A DNA stretch of 64,000 nucleotides from Histoplasma ohiense (lineage: Eukaryota; Ascomycota; Eurotiomycetes; Onygenales; Ajellomycetaceae): the NCBI GenBank assembly GCA_017607445.1, contig JAEVHH010000006.1, positions 3,286,001 to 3,350,000 of the forward strand, written 5' to 3'. Positions within the stretch are counted from its first letter, which is position 1, and each line of letters starts with the position of its first letter. Positions 22,662-34,754 of the stretch are shown in pieces. The notes under the pieces are model-generated. The model saw nothing but the letters and a program-made list of their open reading frames with translations, did no database searches and was not told where the DNA came from. A program made the translations under genes and the position numbers.

Positions 22662-23069
22662 TTATGAATTGATTCTTCTGTGTTTAAGGCCTGAGTGTCT
22701 TGTTATTAGTTCTTACATTCAAGTGTGTTAATTAAGGTCTGAGTGTCTTGTTATCAGTTCTTACATCTGAGTATGTTGTTTACAGATCTGAGTGTCTAGT
22801 CATTACAAGAGATCTTTTGTGAATCTGAGTGTCTCTATTATTAGTTATATAGACTGTTGTGTCTAAGCATCTGAGATATAATCAACTGTGTTCTATAAGG
22901 CCTGAGTGTTCATGAACTGTAATGCTGTGAATATTGTTCACAAAGAAGCTTGACAAAGCTTAGCACTGCAACACTGTGAATAGTGTCTGTAAAAGAACTG
23001 ACTTCTGAGTGTCTACAAGTATTTCTTTTCTTTTTTTTTAATTATTATTACATATTCTTAGACATTGAA
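22662..23069 (+). repeat. Chromo-2 leader with repeated CTGAGTGTCT motif
   Basis: The untranslated leader between the LTR and gag has at least six copies of CTGAGTGTCT or a one-base variant (near 22688, 22738, 22786, 22824, 22902 and 23006), spaced about 40-100 bases. The same array is seen in reverse in copies 2b (33940-34260) and 2c (41340-41640). A CAAAGCTTAGCACTGCAACACTGTGAATAGTGT stretch near its end can form short stems. Its role is unknown: packaging, dimer or translation control are options. Confidence 0.6.
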
Positions 23070-24083
23070 ATGAACTATAAACAATTCTACAAACATCTGC
23101 TGCATCTGAACACAGTGGATGATAACTTAGATCTACAAAGCATTCTTCAGCAGCAGACACTACAGATGACTGAATTGCAACAACAATTTGCTGAGATCAG
23201 CACTTCTGCATTCACTGTTTCTTCTACACCCACATCTCACAAAAAGCCCTCAAGAGAGAAGCTCTCAATTCTTGACAAATATGAGAGAGATCTAGCACTC
23301 TATCTCATGTGGAAGTCAAAAACAAACATCAAATTGAACATTGATGAATGAGCAATAGACTTGCTATTCAATCAAGTGTGATATATTCATAGCAGATTGA
23401 ATGATGATGTATTAGCAAAATTTCAATTCTGAATGAGTCATTGTCAGAATCATCAGTGTATATCAGAGCTAGTCTTTCAACAACTCAACTCTCTCTTCCT
23501 CAATTCTACACTTCAAGTCAAAATATTAGACTGGCTTAATCAGACTCATCAGATGAACATTGTGTTGACAACTTATCTTTCTGAATTCAATTGCAAACTT
23601 CTAGAAGTAGATGAACAAGACTGAGACAATGCTATCAAGATCAATATATTATTCAAGAACTTGAACTTTCAGTTGTATAATTGAAGTGTAGAATATCTGA
23701 ATCTCTCAATATACAGTGAATTCTGCACTAATCTTTGTCTGTTGAACAACAATCTGTCTCAGTTTCATATACTTCAAAATTGCAGAGAATTTCATCAAAC
23801 AAATATATACACTCTGAATCATTCTGCAGCACTCTTCATCTCTGAATCAGAATCAATGAACTGAGTCTCACATGTAAATGCAAGTTGTCTGAGAGTTCTC
23901 AATGTCTCAGAGAATAATGCTGCTGATCAAATCATCAGAGAAGTCTGTATATACTGCAACAAATCAGAGCACTTTGTAAATCAATGTCTGAATACAATCA
24001 CTCTGAGTAAACCTCCCACACATGTGAATGCTGTGTCACCCGCGGACAGGCAAGAACAGAGAAAAGACAAGCTCTCACTCTAA
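23070..24083 (+). pseudogene. gag: Chromo-2 copy 2a gag
   Basis: ATG at 23070 starts 'MNYKQFYKHLLHLNTVDDN', a Gln-rich helix ('LQQQTLQMTELQQQF') and a linker. The capsid-like region follows ('YERDLALYLMWKSK' and on, then 'ILDWLNQTHQMN'). A zinc knuckle, C-I-Y-C-x4-H-x4-C, is intact at 23946-23987. Stops are at TGA codons (for example 23349, 23433 region, 23622). A frame starting upstream at 22983 is also open, but the ATG at 23070 is the one conserved in copies 2b and 2c. Gag packages the element RNA. Confidence 0.8.
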
Positions 24084-24142
24084 AATATGAACAAAAACTC
24101 AAGAAGCAGAAAGCTAGCTGAAGATTTGAGTAGAAAATATAA

Positions 24143-27100
24143 GTGAATACAATCATAATCTCTATCATTGTAAATAGTCTAATCAATATACAAGCAATGA
24201 TAGACAGTGGTTTTCTTCATTACACTCTTATAGACACTCAGCTGATTGAGAAGCATAAGCTTCAGTGTATTCTCTTTCTCAAACTGTATAAACTCAGTGA
24301 ATTTGACAGCCTCAGAGGATCCACCTTCTACAACATGATAAGATTTAATGTTGATGTAGAAGAACATGAGAAGAAGAATGTATATGCATACAAAATACAA
24401 GATCTTGAGTACAATCTAATACTCAGTCTATCATAACTCACAGAATTTGAAACCTTGTTGAACACATACAATCACTGTCTTATTTCCTCAGAAGATAATT
24501 GTGTTTATGAGAAGAATGTTGACAGAACTGCTGATCTCACTCAGATATCAGTGAAAGCATACAAACTACTAACTCATCAAACACATGAGAAGAAGAATGT
24601 TCAAGTGTTTGCTGCTAGTATGATAAATATCAAAAAAGTGCTAGAGAAGCTAGAACTCAGAGATCTCAAGAAACTGTACAAAAAACTACTCAAATCATAC
24701 AAAGACTTCACAGATGTGTTTGATAAGAAAGAAGCTGAAAAGCTTTCTTCTCACTGAAAACCTGATATAGATTATACAATCAAGTTCATTAAGAAAGATG
24801 ATAAGAACTCACAATCATTCTGAGATTCTCCTTATAGCATATCACATAATAAGCTTGTCATTCTATAAAAAACACTCAATGAATTACTGAACAAAGACTT
24901 CATTTGTATTAGCAACTCATTTGCTGCAGCATCTGTACTGTTTGTGAAGAAATCAGAAGAAGACTTACAATTCTGTATTGACTACTGAGAACTCAATAAG
25001 ATTACACAGAAGAATCAATACTCTCTTTCACTCATCAATGAAACATTTGAATGAATAGAAAAAGCAAAATGATTTACAAAGCTTGACATCTCTGCAGCCT
25101 TCTATAAGATAAAAATTAATGAAGGTGATGAATGACTAACTGCTTTTCATACACATTATGAATTATATGAATGGACAGTGATCCTCTTTGAATTAGTGAA
25201 CACTCTGAGTATGTTTCAGAAATACATTAACTGAGCTCTATGAGATCTGCTCAATGAGATTGTCTCAGTGTACATGAATGATATCTTGATCTTCACTGAT
25301 GAATTGTTCACTGAGCACTGTAAGTATGTACAACAAGTGCTTGACCATCTACAAAAAACTGGACTGTAAGTGAACATTGACAAATGCAACTTTGAGATCA
25401 AGTCTACAATCTATCTAGAATTCATCATCAAAGCTGAAAAAGATGTATGCATGAATTCTAAGAAGATGGAAGCAATTCTCAACTGAAAGACATCAGTCTC
25501 AGTAAAAGAGACTAGAAGCTTTCTAGAGTTTGTCAACTTCTATTGAAGATTTATCAAGAACTTCTTCAATATTGTACAATCACTGACAGATCTGATTCAA
25601 AAAGATACTGTATTTCAATGAACTGATGAAGCAGATGCAGTATTCAAAAAGCTGAAGTGTATATTCACAAGCATCTCAATGCTGCAATCATTTGATTCAG
25701 ATAAGCATACAATTCTCAAAACAGATGCCTCAGATTATGTAATAGATGAGATACTGATGCAATATAACAATGAATATGTTCTACAATCTTGTGTCTTCAT
25801 TTCAAAAAAGATGTCACTCATCAAATGCAACTACAAGATCTATGACAAGAAGTTTCTAGTGATTATACAATGCTTTGAAGAATGGAAATCTGAACTTATG
25901 AGTGTTGAGAGATTCAAGATTGTTATTGATTATAAAAATCTAGAGTACTTCACAATCACTTGTAAGCTCACTGAGAGGCATATATGTTGGTCATTATTTT
26001 TTAGCTGTTTTTTGTTCATAATTTGTTATTGATCTGAAGTAGAGAACACTCTTGCAGATGTTCTGTTCTGCTGAGAACAAAATATATCATCTGATGACTT
26101 GAATGACAGATGAAAACATCAAGAGCATCAGTTAATCAATTCTGCAATTATAGAAAGTTCTACACAATCAGATGAACTTCATATACATATCAATCAGTCT
26201 CAAGCTCAAGAATCCTCACTCAAAGAACAATGAAGACTAGCAGCAGAGATAGATGAATTCTGACAACAAGTTGCTGAAGCTGTACAAAGCAAAACATCTT
26301 GATTCCTCACAGATGTATACTCAAGAATAGATATCTCAGCATATTTGATCAACAATAACAACTGCTTACACTTTTGAGATAGATGATGAGTCTCTGATTC
26401 AGAATCTCTATGAACACAAATCATGCAAGAAATTCATGACTTATCAATGATCAGACACTCAGAATGCAAAATTATATACAACATTGTTGCTCAAGAATTC
26501 TACTGATCAGATATATCAAAAAATATATGCTGATTCATACACAACTGTGATCACTGCAGCTCAGTGATGATATGATGTGAATGCTGAAAAGGAATGCTGA
26601 AGCCTCTATCTATCTTCAATCAAATTTGATATGATATAGCTATTGATTTTGCAGTTTTCTTATCTGAAAGTGAAGGTTCTACAAACATTCTAGTCATTGT
26701 CAACTGATTCAGCAAGAGTGTAATACTACAGCTCTGTGACAAGATGGACACTGAAGTAGTTGCAGATGCCTTCATCAGAAGCCTGTTCTATTGTATATAT
26801 AGTCTGTCTTCATTCATTGTATCAGATAGAGACAGTCAATTCATCAGTGCACTCTGAGCTTGTGTATGTCAATTACTAAGAATTGAATGAAAGTTATCAA
26901 CAGTGTACCACTCAGAGACTGATGAAGCTACTGAAAGAATGATATAAACAGTAAAGAACATTCTTCATAAGTTCTGTAATTACATACAAAACAACTGAAA
27001 CAATCTGCTGCCACACACTGAGATTGTGATTAACAGTTGATATTTCATCACAACAGATGTAAGCTCATTCTTTTTTTTATATGAATATAATTTAGAGGTT

Positions 27101-27700
27101 CTGAACTTCTCTGAGACTCTCTGAGAAACTGTGTACATCCACAGCCTCATACAGATGGCAGAGAACATTGTGAGTAAGTTGAAGAAAGATCACAAATGAG
27201 CAGAAGCTTCAATGATCAGCATTCAGTAAGATTATGAGAATCAAGTAAACATTAGAAGAAGTTCTGCAACTCAATATTATGTAGAAGATAAAATCTGACT
27301 GAATCTCAAGAATATAAGAGCAGATCATCTCTCACATACACTAGATTACCATCACATCAAATATACAGTGAAGAAAGTGTTAGACATACATGATTATCAA
27401 CTCAACATCTCATCTGATATTCACAATGTCTTTCATACAAACCTGCTCTGACCTGCAGCTGAGGATCCATTCCTCTCACAGAGAATCTTCAATTGACAGT
27501 CATCTGTCATTGTAGAAGAAGACAACAAACTCAAGTGAGAAATCAAAACAATTCTTGACAATAGAATCAATCATCATCATCATGAATATCTCATCAAATG
27601 AGTAGAATACAATCATTCAATCTGAGAACCCACATCTGCTTTGAAGAACATCATCACTCTCAACATCTACAAGTTCTCACTCACTCTGATAGAGGGGGAT
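24143..27700 (+). pseudogene. pol: Chromo-2 copy 2a pol (protease, RT, RNase H, integrase, chromodomain)
   Basis: Protease: 'AMIDSGFLHY' with an intact Asp-Ser-Gly at about 24199-24216. Reverse transcriptase about 24830-25420: 'KLDISAAFYKI' (motif A Asp kept), but the YxDD box reads Tyr-Met-Asn-Asp at 25271-25282. RNase H about 25690-26030, with 'KTDASDY'. Integrase zinc domain about 26430-26560 ('IRHSE' to 'NCDHC'). Core: Asp near 26640 ('AIDFAVFL'), Asp near 26825 ('VSDRDSQFIS') and Glu near 26935 ('ETDEATERMI'), so all three acidic residues are present. 'VFHTNLL' is near 27430 and the chromodomain at about 27510-27660 ('HEYLIK*VEYNHSI*EP'). Stops are TGA at Arg or Trp positions. Confidence 0.85.
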
Positions 27701-27702
27701 AA

Positions 27703-28236
27703 TGTGATGAGTTAGTATTCATTAGTAATTAACTTATGCAATCAACTCTTCTTCTGCATCCACTTGTTTTTGACTGTTGTAATCTTATATAATTCTTGAT
27801 GTTCTTCTGTTCTGTGCTCTGCACTCATATAGTTTCTAATGATTCTTCTGTGTAGCTCTTAATATTCTTCCACTCTGTGTTTCACACTTATATAGTCTCT
27901 AACAATTCTTCTGTATAGCTTCTAATATTCTTCTACTCTGTGTTTCATGCTTGTATAGTCTCTAACAATTCTTCTGCATAGCTCTCAATGATTCCCTCAC
28001 CTCACACTTCACACTTATGTAGTTTCTAATGATTCTTACATATATCTCTTAATGTTCTTCCACTTCACACTCCACTGTGGAGTGGCTTCTGATATTCTTT
28101 CACACTGAACTTCTCTCTATAAGAATTCTCTTCATACAACCTTTTCTTCTGATTTCTTTTCTCTTTCTTTTCTTAATCAATTCATAATCTGTAATTAGAA
28201 TAGTATCAAATCGTTAATCGAAGTACGCCCGTTACA
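27703..28236 (+). repeat. Chromo-2 3' LTR of copy 2a (534 bp)
   Basis: It begins TGTGATGAGTTAG (CpG lost at this inner end) and ends ATCGAAGTACGCCCGTTACA (CpG kept at the outer end). It is the same length as its partner, as reverse transcription requires. A polypurine tract stands directly before it. Confidence 0.9.
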
Positions 28237-30401
28237 GACTTCCAATTGAAGGTTCTCTGTGAGGAGAATGAATCCTCAGCCATAGGTTGAAGCAGATTTG
28301 TATGAAAGACATCATGAATGTCAAATGAGATGTCAAGTTGATAATTGTGTGTGTCTAGCACTTTCTTCATTGTATACTTGATATGATGATAATCTAGTAT
28401 ATGCAAGAGATGATTCATTCTTATATTCTTGAGATTTAGTCAGACTTTGTTTTCTACATAATATCAAATCATAGAATTTCTTCTGATATTTACTTAATTC
28501 TTATAATCTTGCTGAGTGCTGATCATTGAAGATTCTGCTCATTTGTGAACTTTCTTCAACTTGCTCACAATGTTCTCTGCTGTCTGTATGAGACTGTGGA
28601 TGTACACAGTTTCTTGAAGAGTCTCAGAGAAATTCAGAATCTCTAAGTTGTATCTGTATAGAAGAAAAAATGAGCTTACATCTGTCATGATGAAATCTCA
28701 ACTATTAATTACAATCTCAGCATATAACCACAGATTGCTTCAGTTGTCTTGTGTGTAATTATAGAACTTACAGAGAATGTTCTTTACTGTTTATATCATT
28801 CTCTCAGTAGCTTCATCAGTCTCTGAATGATACACTATTAATAACTTTTATTCAATTCTCAATAATTGATATATATAGACTCAGAGTGCACTGACAAATT
28901 GACTGTCTCTATCTGACACAATGAATGAAAGCAGACTATATATACAATAGAACAGGCTTCTGATGAAGGCATCTGCAACTACTTCAGTGTTCATCTTATC
29001 ACAGAGCTGTAGTATTACACTCTTGCTGAGTCAGTCAAAAATGACTAGAATATTTTGTAGAATCTTCACTTTCAGATAAGAAAACTGCAAAATCAATAGC
29101 TATATCACATCAAATTCAGTCAGAAACAGATAGAGGCTTCAGCATTTCTTTTCAGTATTCACATCATATCATCACTGAGCTGCAGCAATCACAGTTGTGT
29201 ACTAATCAGTATATATCTTTTAATATATCTGATCAGTAGAATTCTCAGACAATGATATTGTACATGATTTTGTATTCTGAATGCTCAGTCATCAGTGAGT
29301 CATGAATTTCTTGTATGATTCATACTTGTAAAGATTCTGAATTGAAAACTCATCATCTATTTCAAAAGTGTAAACAGTTGTCATCATCAATTGAATATGC
29401 TGAGATATCTGTTCTTGAGTATACATCTGTGAGGAATTAAGATGCTCTTCTTTATATGACTTCAGTGACTTGTTATCAGAATTCATCTGCTTCTGCTGCT
29501 AGCTTGCATTGTTCTTCAAGTAAGAGTTCTTGAGCTTGAAACTGATTGACATGTACACAGAGTTCATCTGATTGTATAGAATCTTTTATGATCACAGAGT
29601 TGATTAATCAATGTTCTCAGTGTTTCCATCTGTCATTCAAGTTATCAGATGATATATTTTGTTTTCAGTGAAACAGAGCATCTGCAAAAGTGTTCTTTAC
29701 TTCAGATCAATAACAAATTGTGAATAAAAAACAGCTAAGAAACAATGATCAACATATATATCTCTCAGTGAGCTTATAAATGATTGTGAAGTACTCTAGA
29801 TTTTTATGATTGATAACAATCTCAAATCTCTCAACACTCATAAGTTCAGATTCTCATTCTTCAAAACATTATATAATCACTAGAAGCTTCTTATTGTAGA
29901 TCTTGTAGTTGTATTCAGTGAATGACATTTTTTTCAAGATGAAGATACAAGATTATAGAATATCTTCATTATCATATTGCATCAGTGTCTCATCTACTAC
30001 ATAATCTGAGACATCTGTTTCAAGAATTGTATGCTTATCTGAATTGAATGATTGCAGTATTGAGGTGTTTATGAACATACACTTCAGCTTTTTGAATACT
30101 GTGTCTGCTTTGTCAGTTTATTGAAATACAGCATCTTTTTGAGTCAGATCTGTCAATGATTATATAATATTGAAGAAGTTCTTGATGAATTTTCAATAGA
30201 AGTTGACAAACTCTAGAAAGCTTCTAGTCTCTTTTACTGAGATTGATATCTCTCAGTTGAGAATTGCTTTCATCTTCATAGAATTCATGCATACATCTTT
30301 TTCAGCTTCAATGATGAATTCTAGATAGATTGTAGATTTAATCTAAAAGTTGCATTTGTCAATGTCCACTTGCAGTTCAGCTTTTTGTAAGCAGTCAAGC
30401 A
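28237..30401 (-). pseudogene. pol: Chromo-2 copy 2b pol, C-terminal part
   Basis: The minus strand resumes at 'QPMAEDSFSSQRTFNWKS' after the 2a insertion. It runs back through the integrase (zinc-domain region near 29290-29480, core near 28800-29110), RNase H (about 29930-30060) and the thumb of reverse transcriptase, to the TIR insertion at 30410. The chromodomain itself is on the other side of 2a (21934-22127). All blocks align with 2a and 2c. Stops are dense. Confidence 0.8.
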
Positions 30402-30734
30402 CTTGTTGTTAGACTGGCCAGTGGGACCATGAATTTCATGTTTGATTTGGTTTGGTTTGATCCCATTCCATTTCTTGGCGTGATTTTCAGTGGAACCAGG
30501 ATCAGAATGGGAGTGTAAAGTGACTAGAATTATTAGAACATGAGTGAAATGAGATTAATAAATCTTGATATTTCATGTAAAGTGACTGACTATTAAAAAT
30601 AAGAACATGATCTGAGACTGATTATGATTTTGACTGAGGTTTGGTCCTGTTCTGATGATTATATAATACATATCTTAGATATCAATCTGATGATATGATT
30701 GGTGGAGATATCACCTCTATCTAGTGCTGTCAAC

Positions 30735-31295
30735 CAATTTACCGCTGCTAAGCTATCCCTCGCTGCTAAGCTATCGCCGCTGCCAACCTATCTATCGCTG
30801 CCAACCTATCTATCACTGCCAATTTATCTACCACTGCCAATCTATCTATTGCTGCTAATCTATCGCTGCTGTCAATCTATCTATCACTGCTAATCTATCT
30901 ATCGCTGCTAATCTATCGCTGCTGCCAATCTATCCCTCACTGCTAAGCTATCCCTCGCTGCTAAGCTATCACTGCCAATCAATTGCTGCTAATCTATCGC
31001 TGCCAACCTATCTACCGCGGCGAATCTATCTATCACTGTCAATTTATCTACCACTGCCAATCTATCTATCACTGCTAATCTATCGCTGCTAATCTATCAC
31101 TGCTAATCTATCACTGCTAATCTATCGCTGCCAACCTATCTATCGCTGCCAATTTATCTACCACTGCCAATCTATCTATCACTGCTAATCTATTGCTGCT
31201 AATCTATCACTGCTAATCTATCGCTGCTAATCTATCACTGCTAATCTATCGCTGCCAACCTATCTACCGCGGCGAATCTATCTATCACTATCATT
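30735..31295. repeat. Minisatellite of about 14- and 18-bp units
   Basis: The units follow CTATCRCTGCYAAT, with an optional extra TATC. About 35 units are seen. CG and CA/TG forms of the same position alternate between units (TATCGCTGC versus TATCACTGC), which tracks the CpG-directed damage. Short arrays of the same unit lie in the related elements at 42420-42630 and 45850-46080. Reading frames through it are periodic artefacts. Confidence 0.85.
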
Positions 31296-31296
31296 A

Positions 31297-31439
31297 CTAG
31301 TTCAAAATAGAACTAGAGCATAAATACACTAAACTTCTTTTGATAGGTAATGATTTTTGGTAACGCTCATAGCATTATATCATCTATATAGGGTAAATCA
31401 TGGTCCCATTTGGTCCCATTTTAACAAAATGGGACCAAA
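31297..31439. other. Two perfect hairpins in the right arm of element X1
   Basis: CTAGTTC…GAACTAG with a 6-base loop (31297-31316) and TTTGGTCCCATTTT…AAAATGGGACCAAA with a 3-base loop (31409-31439, 14-bp stem). The first is kept in copy X3 (about 46096-46115); the second is partly mutated there and in X2. They could extrude as cruciforms or mark transposase binding. Confidence 0.7.
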
Positions 31440-31623
31440 TGGAATCAGAATCAGTAATTTATAAGAAGAACATGACCTGGGACTAGATTTATAATATAAA
31501 CAGTGTAAAGTGACTAATTTAATAAACACTATATGGGACCAGGACTAAGAAATTTGATAATGGGACTGGAGAAATATTTAGTCTCAGTCCCATGCATGGT
31601 CACATGGCCAGTCTACTTGTTGT

Positions 31624-32990
31624 ACATGCTTGCAGTGCTCAGTAAGTGATTCATCAGTGAAGATCAGAATATCATTCATATACACTGAGATGATTTCATT
31701 GAGCAGATCTTATAGAGCTCAGTTAATGTATTTCTGAAATATGCTCAGAGCATTTGCTAATTCAAAAAGAGTTACTGTTCATTTGTATAATCTGTAATGT
31801 GTACAAAAAACAGTTAGCCATTCATCATCTTCATTAATTCTTATCTTGTAGAAGGCTGCAGAGATGTCAAGTTTTGTAAATCATTTCACTTTTTCTATTT
31901 ATTCAAGTATTTCATTGATGAGTGAGAGAAGATATCAGTTCTTCTATGTAATCTTATTGAGTTCTCAATAGTTGACACAGAATCATAAGCCTTCTTCTGA
32001 TTTCTTTGCAAACAGTACAGATGCTGCAGTGGATGAGTTGCTAATATAAATGAAGTCTTTGTCTAGTAATCTGTTAAGTGTTTTTTGTAGAATGAGAAGC
32101 TCATTGTGTGATATACTGTAGAGAGAATTTCAGAGTGATTGTGAATTCTTATCATTTTTCTTAATGAGTTTAATTGTATGATCTATACTGTATTCTTAGT
32201 GAGGGAGAAGCTTTTCAGCTTCTTTTTTGTCAAACACATCTGTGAAATCTTTGTATAATTCAGATAGTTCTTTGCACAGTTTTTTGAGATTCTTGAGTTC
32301 TAGTTTCTCTAATGCTTTTTTGATGTCTGTCATACTAGCAGTGAACACTTGGACATTCTTCTTCTCATGTGCTTGATGAATTAGTAGTTTGTACACTTCT
32401 GTTGATATCTGAGTGAGATCAGTGGTTCTATTGACATTCTTCTTATAAACATAGTCATCTTCTGAGAAAATAAGACAGCAGTTGCATGCATTCAACAAGG
32501 TTTCAAATTCTGTGAGTCATGATAGACTGAGTATTAGATCATACTCAAGATCTTGTATTTTGTATACATATACATTCTTTTTCTCATATTCTTCTACATC
32601 AATATTAAATCTTATCATATTGTAGGAGATGGATTCTTTGAGGCTGTCAAATTCACTGAGTTTATACAGTTTGAGAAAGAGAATACACTGAAGCTTATGC
32701 TTCTCAATCAGCTGAATGTCTATAAAAGTGTAGTGAAGAAAATCACTGTCTATCATTGCTTGTACATTGATTAGACTATTTACAATGATAGAGATCATGA
32801 TTGTGTCTGCTTACATTTTCTGCTTGAATCTTCAGCTAGCTTTCTGCTCCTTGAGCTCTTGTCTGTATTTTAGAGTGAGAGCTCATTTTTTCCCTGTCCT
32901 TGCTTGTTCACAGACAACACAGTATTCACATGTGAGAGGGGTTTACTCAGAGAAATTACATTCAGACATTGATTTATGAAATGCTCTGAC
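31624..32990 (-). pseudogene. pol: Chromo-2 copy 2b protease and reverse-transcriptase N-terminal part
   Basis: Beyond the TIR element the minus strand carries the palm of reverse transcriptase. Its active site reads Tyr-Met-Asn-Asp near 31675, as in 2a. The linker frame at 32498-32196 ('KKALEKLELKNLKKL', 'DKKEAEKL') and the protease at 32798-32517 ('AMIDSDFLHYTFID', where Asp-Ser-Gly has become Asp-Ser-Asp) follow. Stops are few in this part; the two open stretches are 100 and 93 codons. Confidence 0.8.
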
Positions 32991-33905
32991 TTGTCACAGT
33001 GTATGCAGACTTCTCTGACAATTCAGTTGACAGTGTTCTTTTCTGAGATATTGAAGACTCTTAGATGACTTGTATTTACATGTGAGATTCAGTTCATTGA
33101 TTCTGATTCAGAGGCAGAGAGCATTGCAGAGTAATTTGAGATGTATGCATTTATTCAGTGAAATCCTCTGCAATTTTGAAGCACACAGAACTGAGACAGA
33201 TCATTGTTCAACAGACAAAGATCAGTACAGAATTTGCTGTATGTTAAGAACTTCAGATATTTTATACTTCAGTTATACAACTGAAAGTTTAAGTTCTTGA
33301 ATAATATATTGATCTTGATGACATTGTCTCAGTCTTGCTCATCTGTTTCTAGAAGTTTGTGATTGAATTCAGAAAGATAAGTTGTCAACATGATATTCAT
33401 CTGACAAATCTGATTAAGCCAGTCTAATATCTTGGCTTGAAGTGTAGAATTGAGAAAGAGAGAGTTGAGTTGTTGAAAGACTAGCTCTGATGTACACTGA
33501 TCATTCTGACAATGACTCATTCAGAGTTGGAATTTCACTAACATATCATCATTCAATCTGCTATGAATATACCACACTTGATTGAATAGTGAGTCTATTG
33601 CTTGTTCATCAATGTTCAATTTGACATTCACTTTTGACTTTCACATAAGGTAAAGTGCTAGGTTTTTTTTGTATTTGTTTAGAATTGAAAGCTTCTCTCT
33701 TGAGGGCTTTTCATGAGATGTGAGTGTAGAAGAAATGATGAACACAGAAGTGCTTATCTCAACAAGTCATTGTTGCAATTCAGTCATCTGTAGTGTCTGT
33801 TGCTGAAGAATGCTTCATAGATCTAAGTTATCATCCACTGCATTTGAATGCAGCAGATGTTTGTAGAATTGCTTGTAGTTCATTTCAATATCTAAAAACA
33901 TATAA
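32991..33905 (-). pseudogene. gag: Chromo-2 copy 2b gag
   Basis: The reverse complement of the 2a gag region. It runs from the ATG near 33885 ('MNYKQFYKH' equivalent), through an open stretch 33520-33329 that aligns with 'SELVFQQLNSLFLNSTLQ', to the zinc-knuckle region near 32985-33005. Many C/T and G/A differences from 2a are present. It is non-functional. Confidence 0.75.
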
Positions 33906-34279
33906 TAATAAAAAAAAGAAAAGAAATACTTGTAGACACTCAGTTCTCTCACAGACACTATTTGCAGTGTTGCAGTACTAAGCTTTGTCAAGCTTCTTCA
34001 TGAACACTATTTGCAGTGTTACAGTTTGTAGACACTCAGACCTTGTAGAATATGATTGATTGTGTCTCAGACACTTAGACACAACAGTCTATATAACTAA
34101 TAATAGAAGCACTCAGACTTATGAGAAATCTCTTGTAACAACTAGACACTCAGATCTGTAAATGATACACTTGAGCATAAGAACTGATAATGAGACACTC
34201 AGATCTTAAACAACACACTCAGATGTAAGAACTAATAACAAAACACTTGAGTCTTAAACACAGAGGAATCAATTTGTAA

Positions 34280-34749
34280 TGTAATAGATGTACTTCAATT
34301 AACAATCTAGCACTATTCTGATACAGATTATGAATTGATTAAGAAAAGAAAGAGAAAAGAAATTAGAAGAAAAGATTGTACAAAGAGGATTCTTATAGAG
34401 AGAAATTTGAGATGAAAGAATATCAGAAGTCACTTCACAGTAGAGTGCAGAGCAGAAGAACATTAAAAACTATATGAAAGAATTATTAGAAACTATATAA
34501 GCACAGAGTGTAGAGTGGAAGAATCATTGAGAGCTATATGAAAGAATTGTCAGAGACCACACAAGTGCAGAGCACAGAGTGGGAGAATGTTAAAAGCTAT
34601 ATAAAAGAATCGTTAGAGACCACACAAGTGCAGAGCACAGAGTGAAAGAACATTAGAGGTTACATGAGATCACAATGACCAGAAATGAGTGGATGCAAAA
34701 GAGGAGTTGATTGTGTAAGTTAATTGCTAATGATTGCTAACTCATCACA
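34280..34749 (-). repeat. Chromo-2 5' LTR of copy 2b (470 bp)
   Basis: TGTAATAGATGT to AACTCATCACA. It matches its 471-bp partner at 21451. CATAT follows directly and repeats the bases before 21451. Most CpG sites are lost; a few remain at its middle (AATCGTTAGAG near 34608). Confidence 0.85.
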
Positions 34750-34754
34750 CATAT

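Larger units (their letters stand above)
22128..28236 (+). mobile_element. Chromo-2 copy 2a (plus), complete but mutated
   Basis: Two 534-bp LTRs (22128-22661 and 27703-28236) enclose a leader with repeats (22662-23069), gag, pol and a polypurine tract AGAGGGGGATAA (27691-27702). The total is 6109 bp. It sits inside copy 2b. The flanks GGCTG (22123-22127) and GACTT (28237-28241) are the two mutated copies of a 5-bp duplication. The undisturbed site in copy 2c reads GACTG (36851-36855 region), which supports this. About 60 in-frame stops, mainly TGA, show it is dead. Confidence 0.9.
30410..31615. mobile_element. hAT-like TIR element with an internal minisatellite (copy X1)
   Basis: The ends are inverted: TAGACTGGCCAGTGGGACCATG on the left and CATGGTCACATGGCCAGTCTA on the right (each quoted in under 23 bases; the core TAGACTGGCCA is identical). 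A perfect 8-bp duplication CTTGTTGT flanks it (30402-30409 and 31616-31623), the size typical of hAT elements. The matching place in copy 2c (about 39010-39030) is an empty site. No transposase is present, so it is non-autonomous. The GGTCCCAT/ATGGGACC word recurs near both ends, like subterminal binding sites. The centre (about 30735-31295) is a minisatellite. It interrupts copy 2b, so it is younger than 2b. Confidence 0.8.
21451..34749 (-). mobile_element. Chromo-2 copy 2b (minus), interrupted twice
   Basis: On the plus strand it runs from the 3' LTR (21451-21921), through the polypurine complement TTATCCCCCTCT (21922-21933) and the chromodomain end, to a break at 22127. There copy 2a is inserted (22128-28236). 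Minus-strand pol resumes at 28237, is broken again by a TIR element at 30410-31615, and continues through protease and gag to the 5' LTR (34280-34749). The target duplication is CATAT, perfect. The pieces add up to one complete but dead element of about 6 kb. It is older than 2a and the TIR element, which sit inside it, and younger than the Copia element. Confidence 0.9.

Noticed and set aside
30735..31295. CRISPR array
   Set aside because: The units are contiguous 14/18-bp repeats without unique spacers, in a eukaryotic transposon context. It is a minisatellite.
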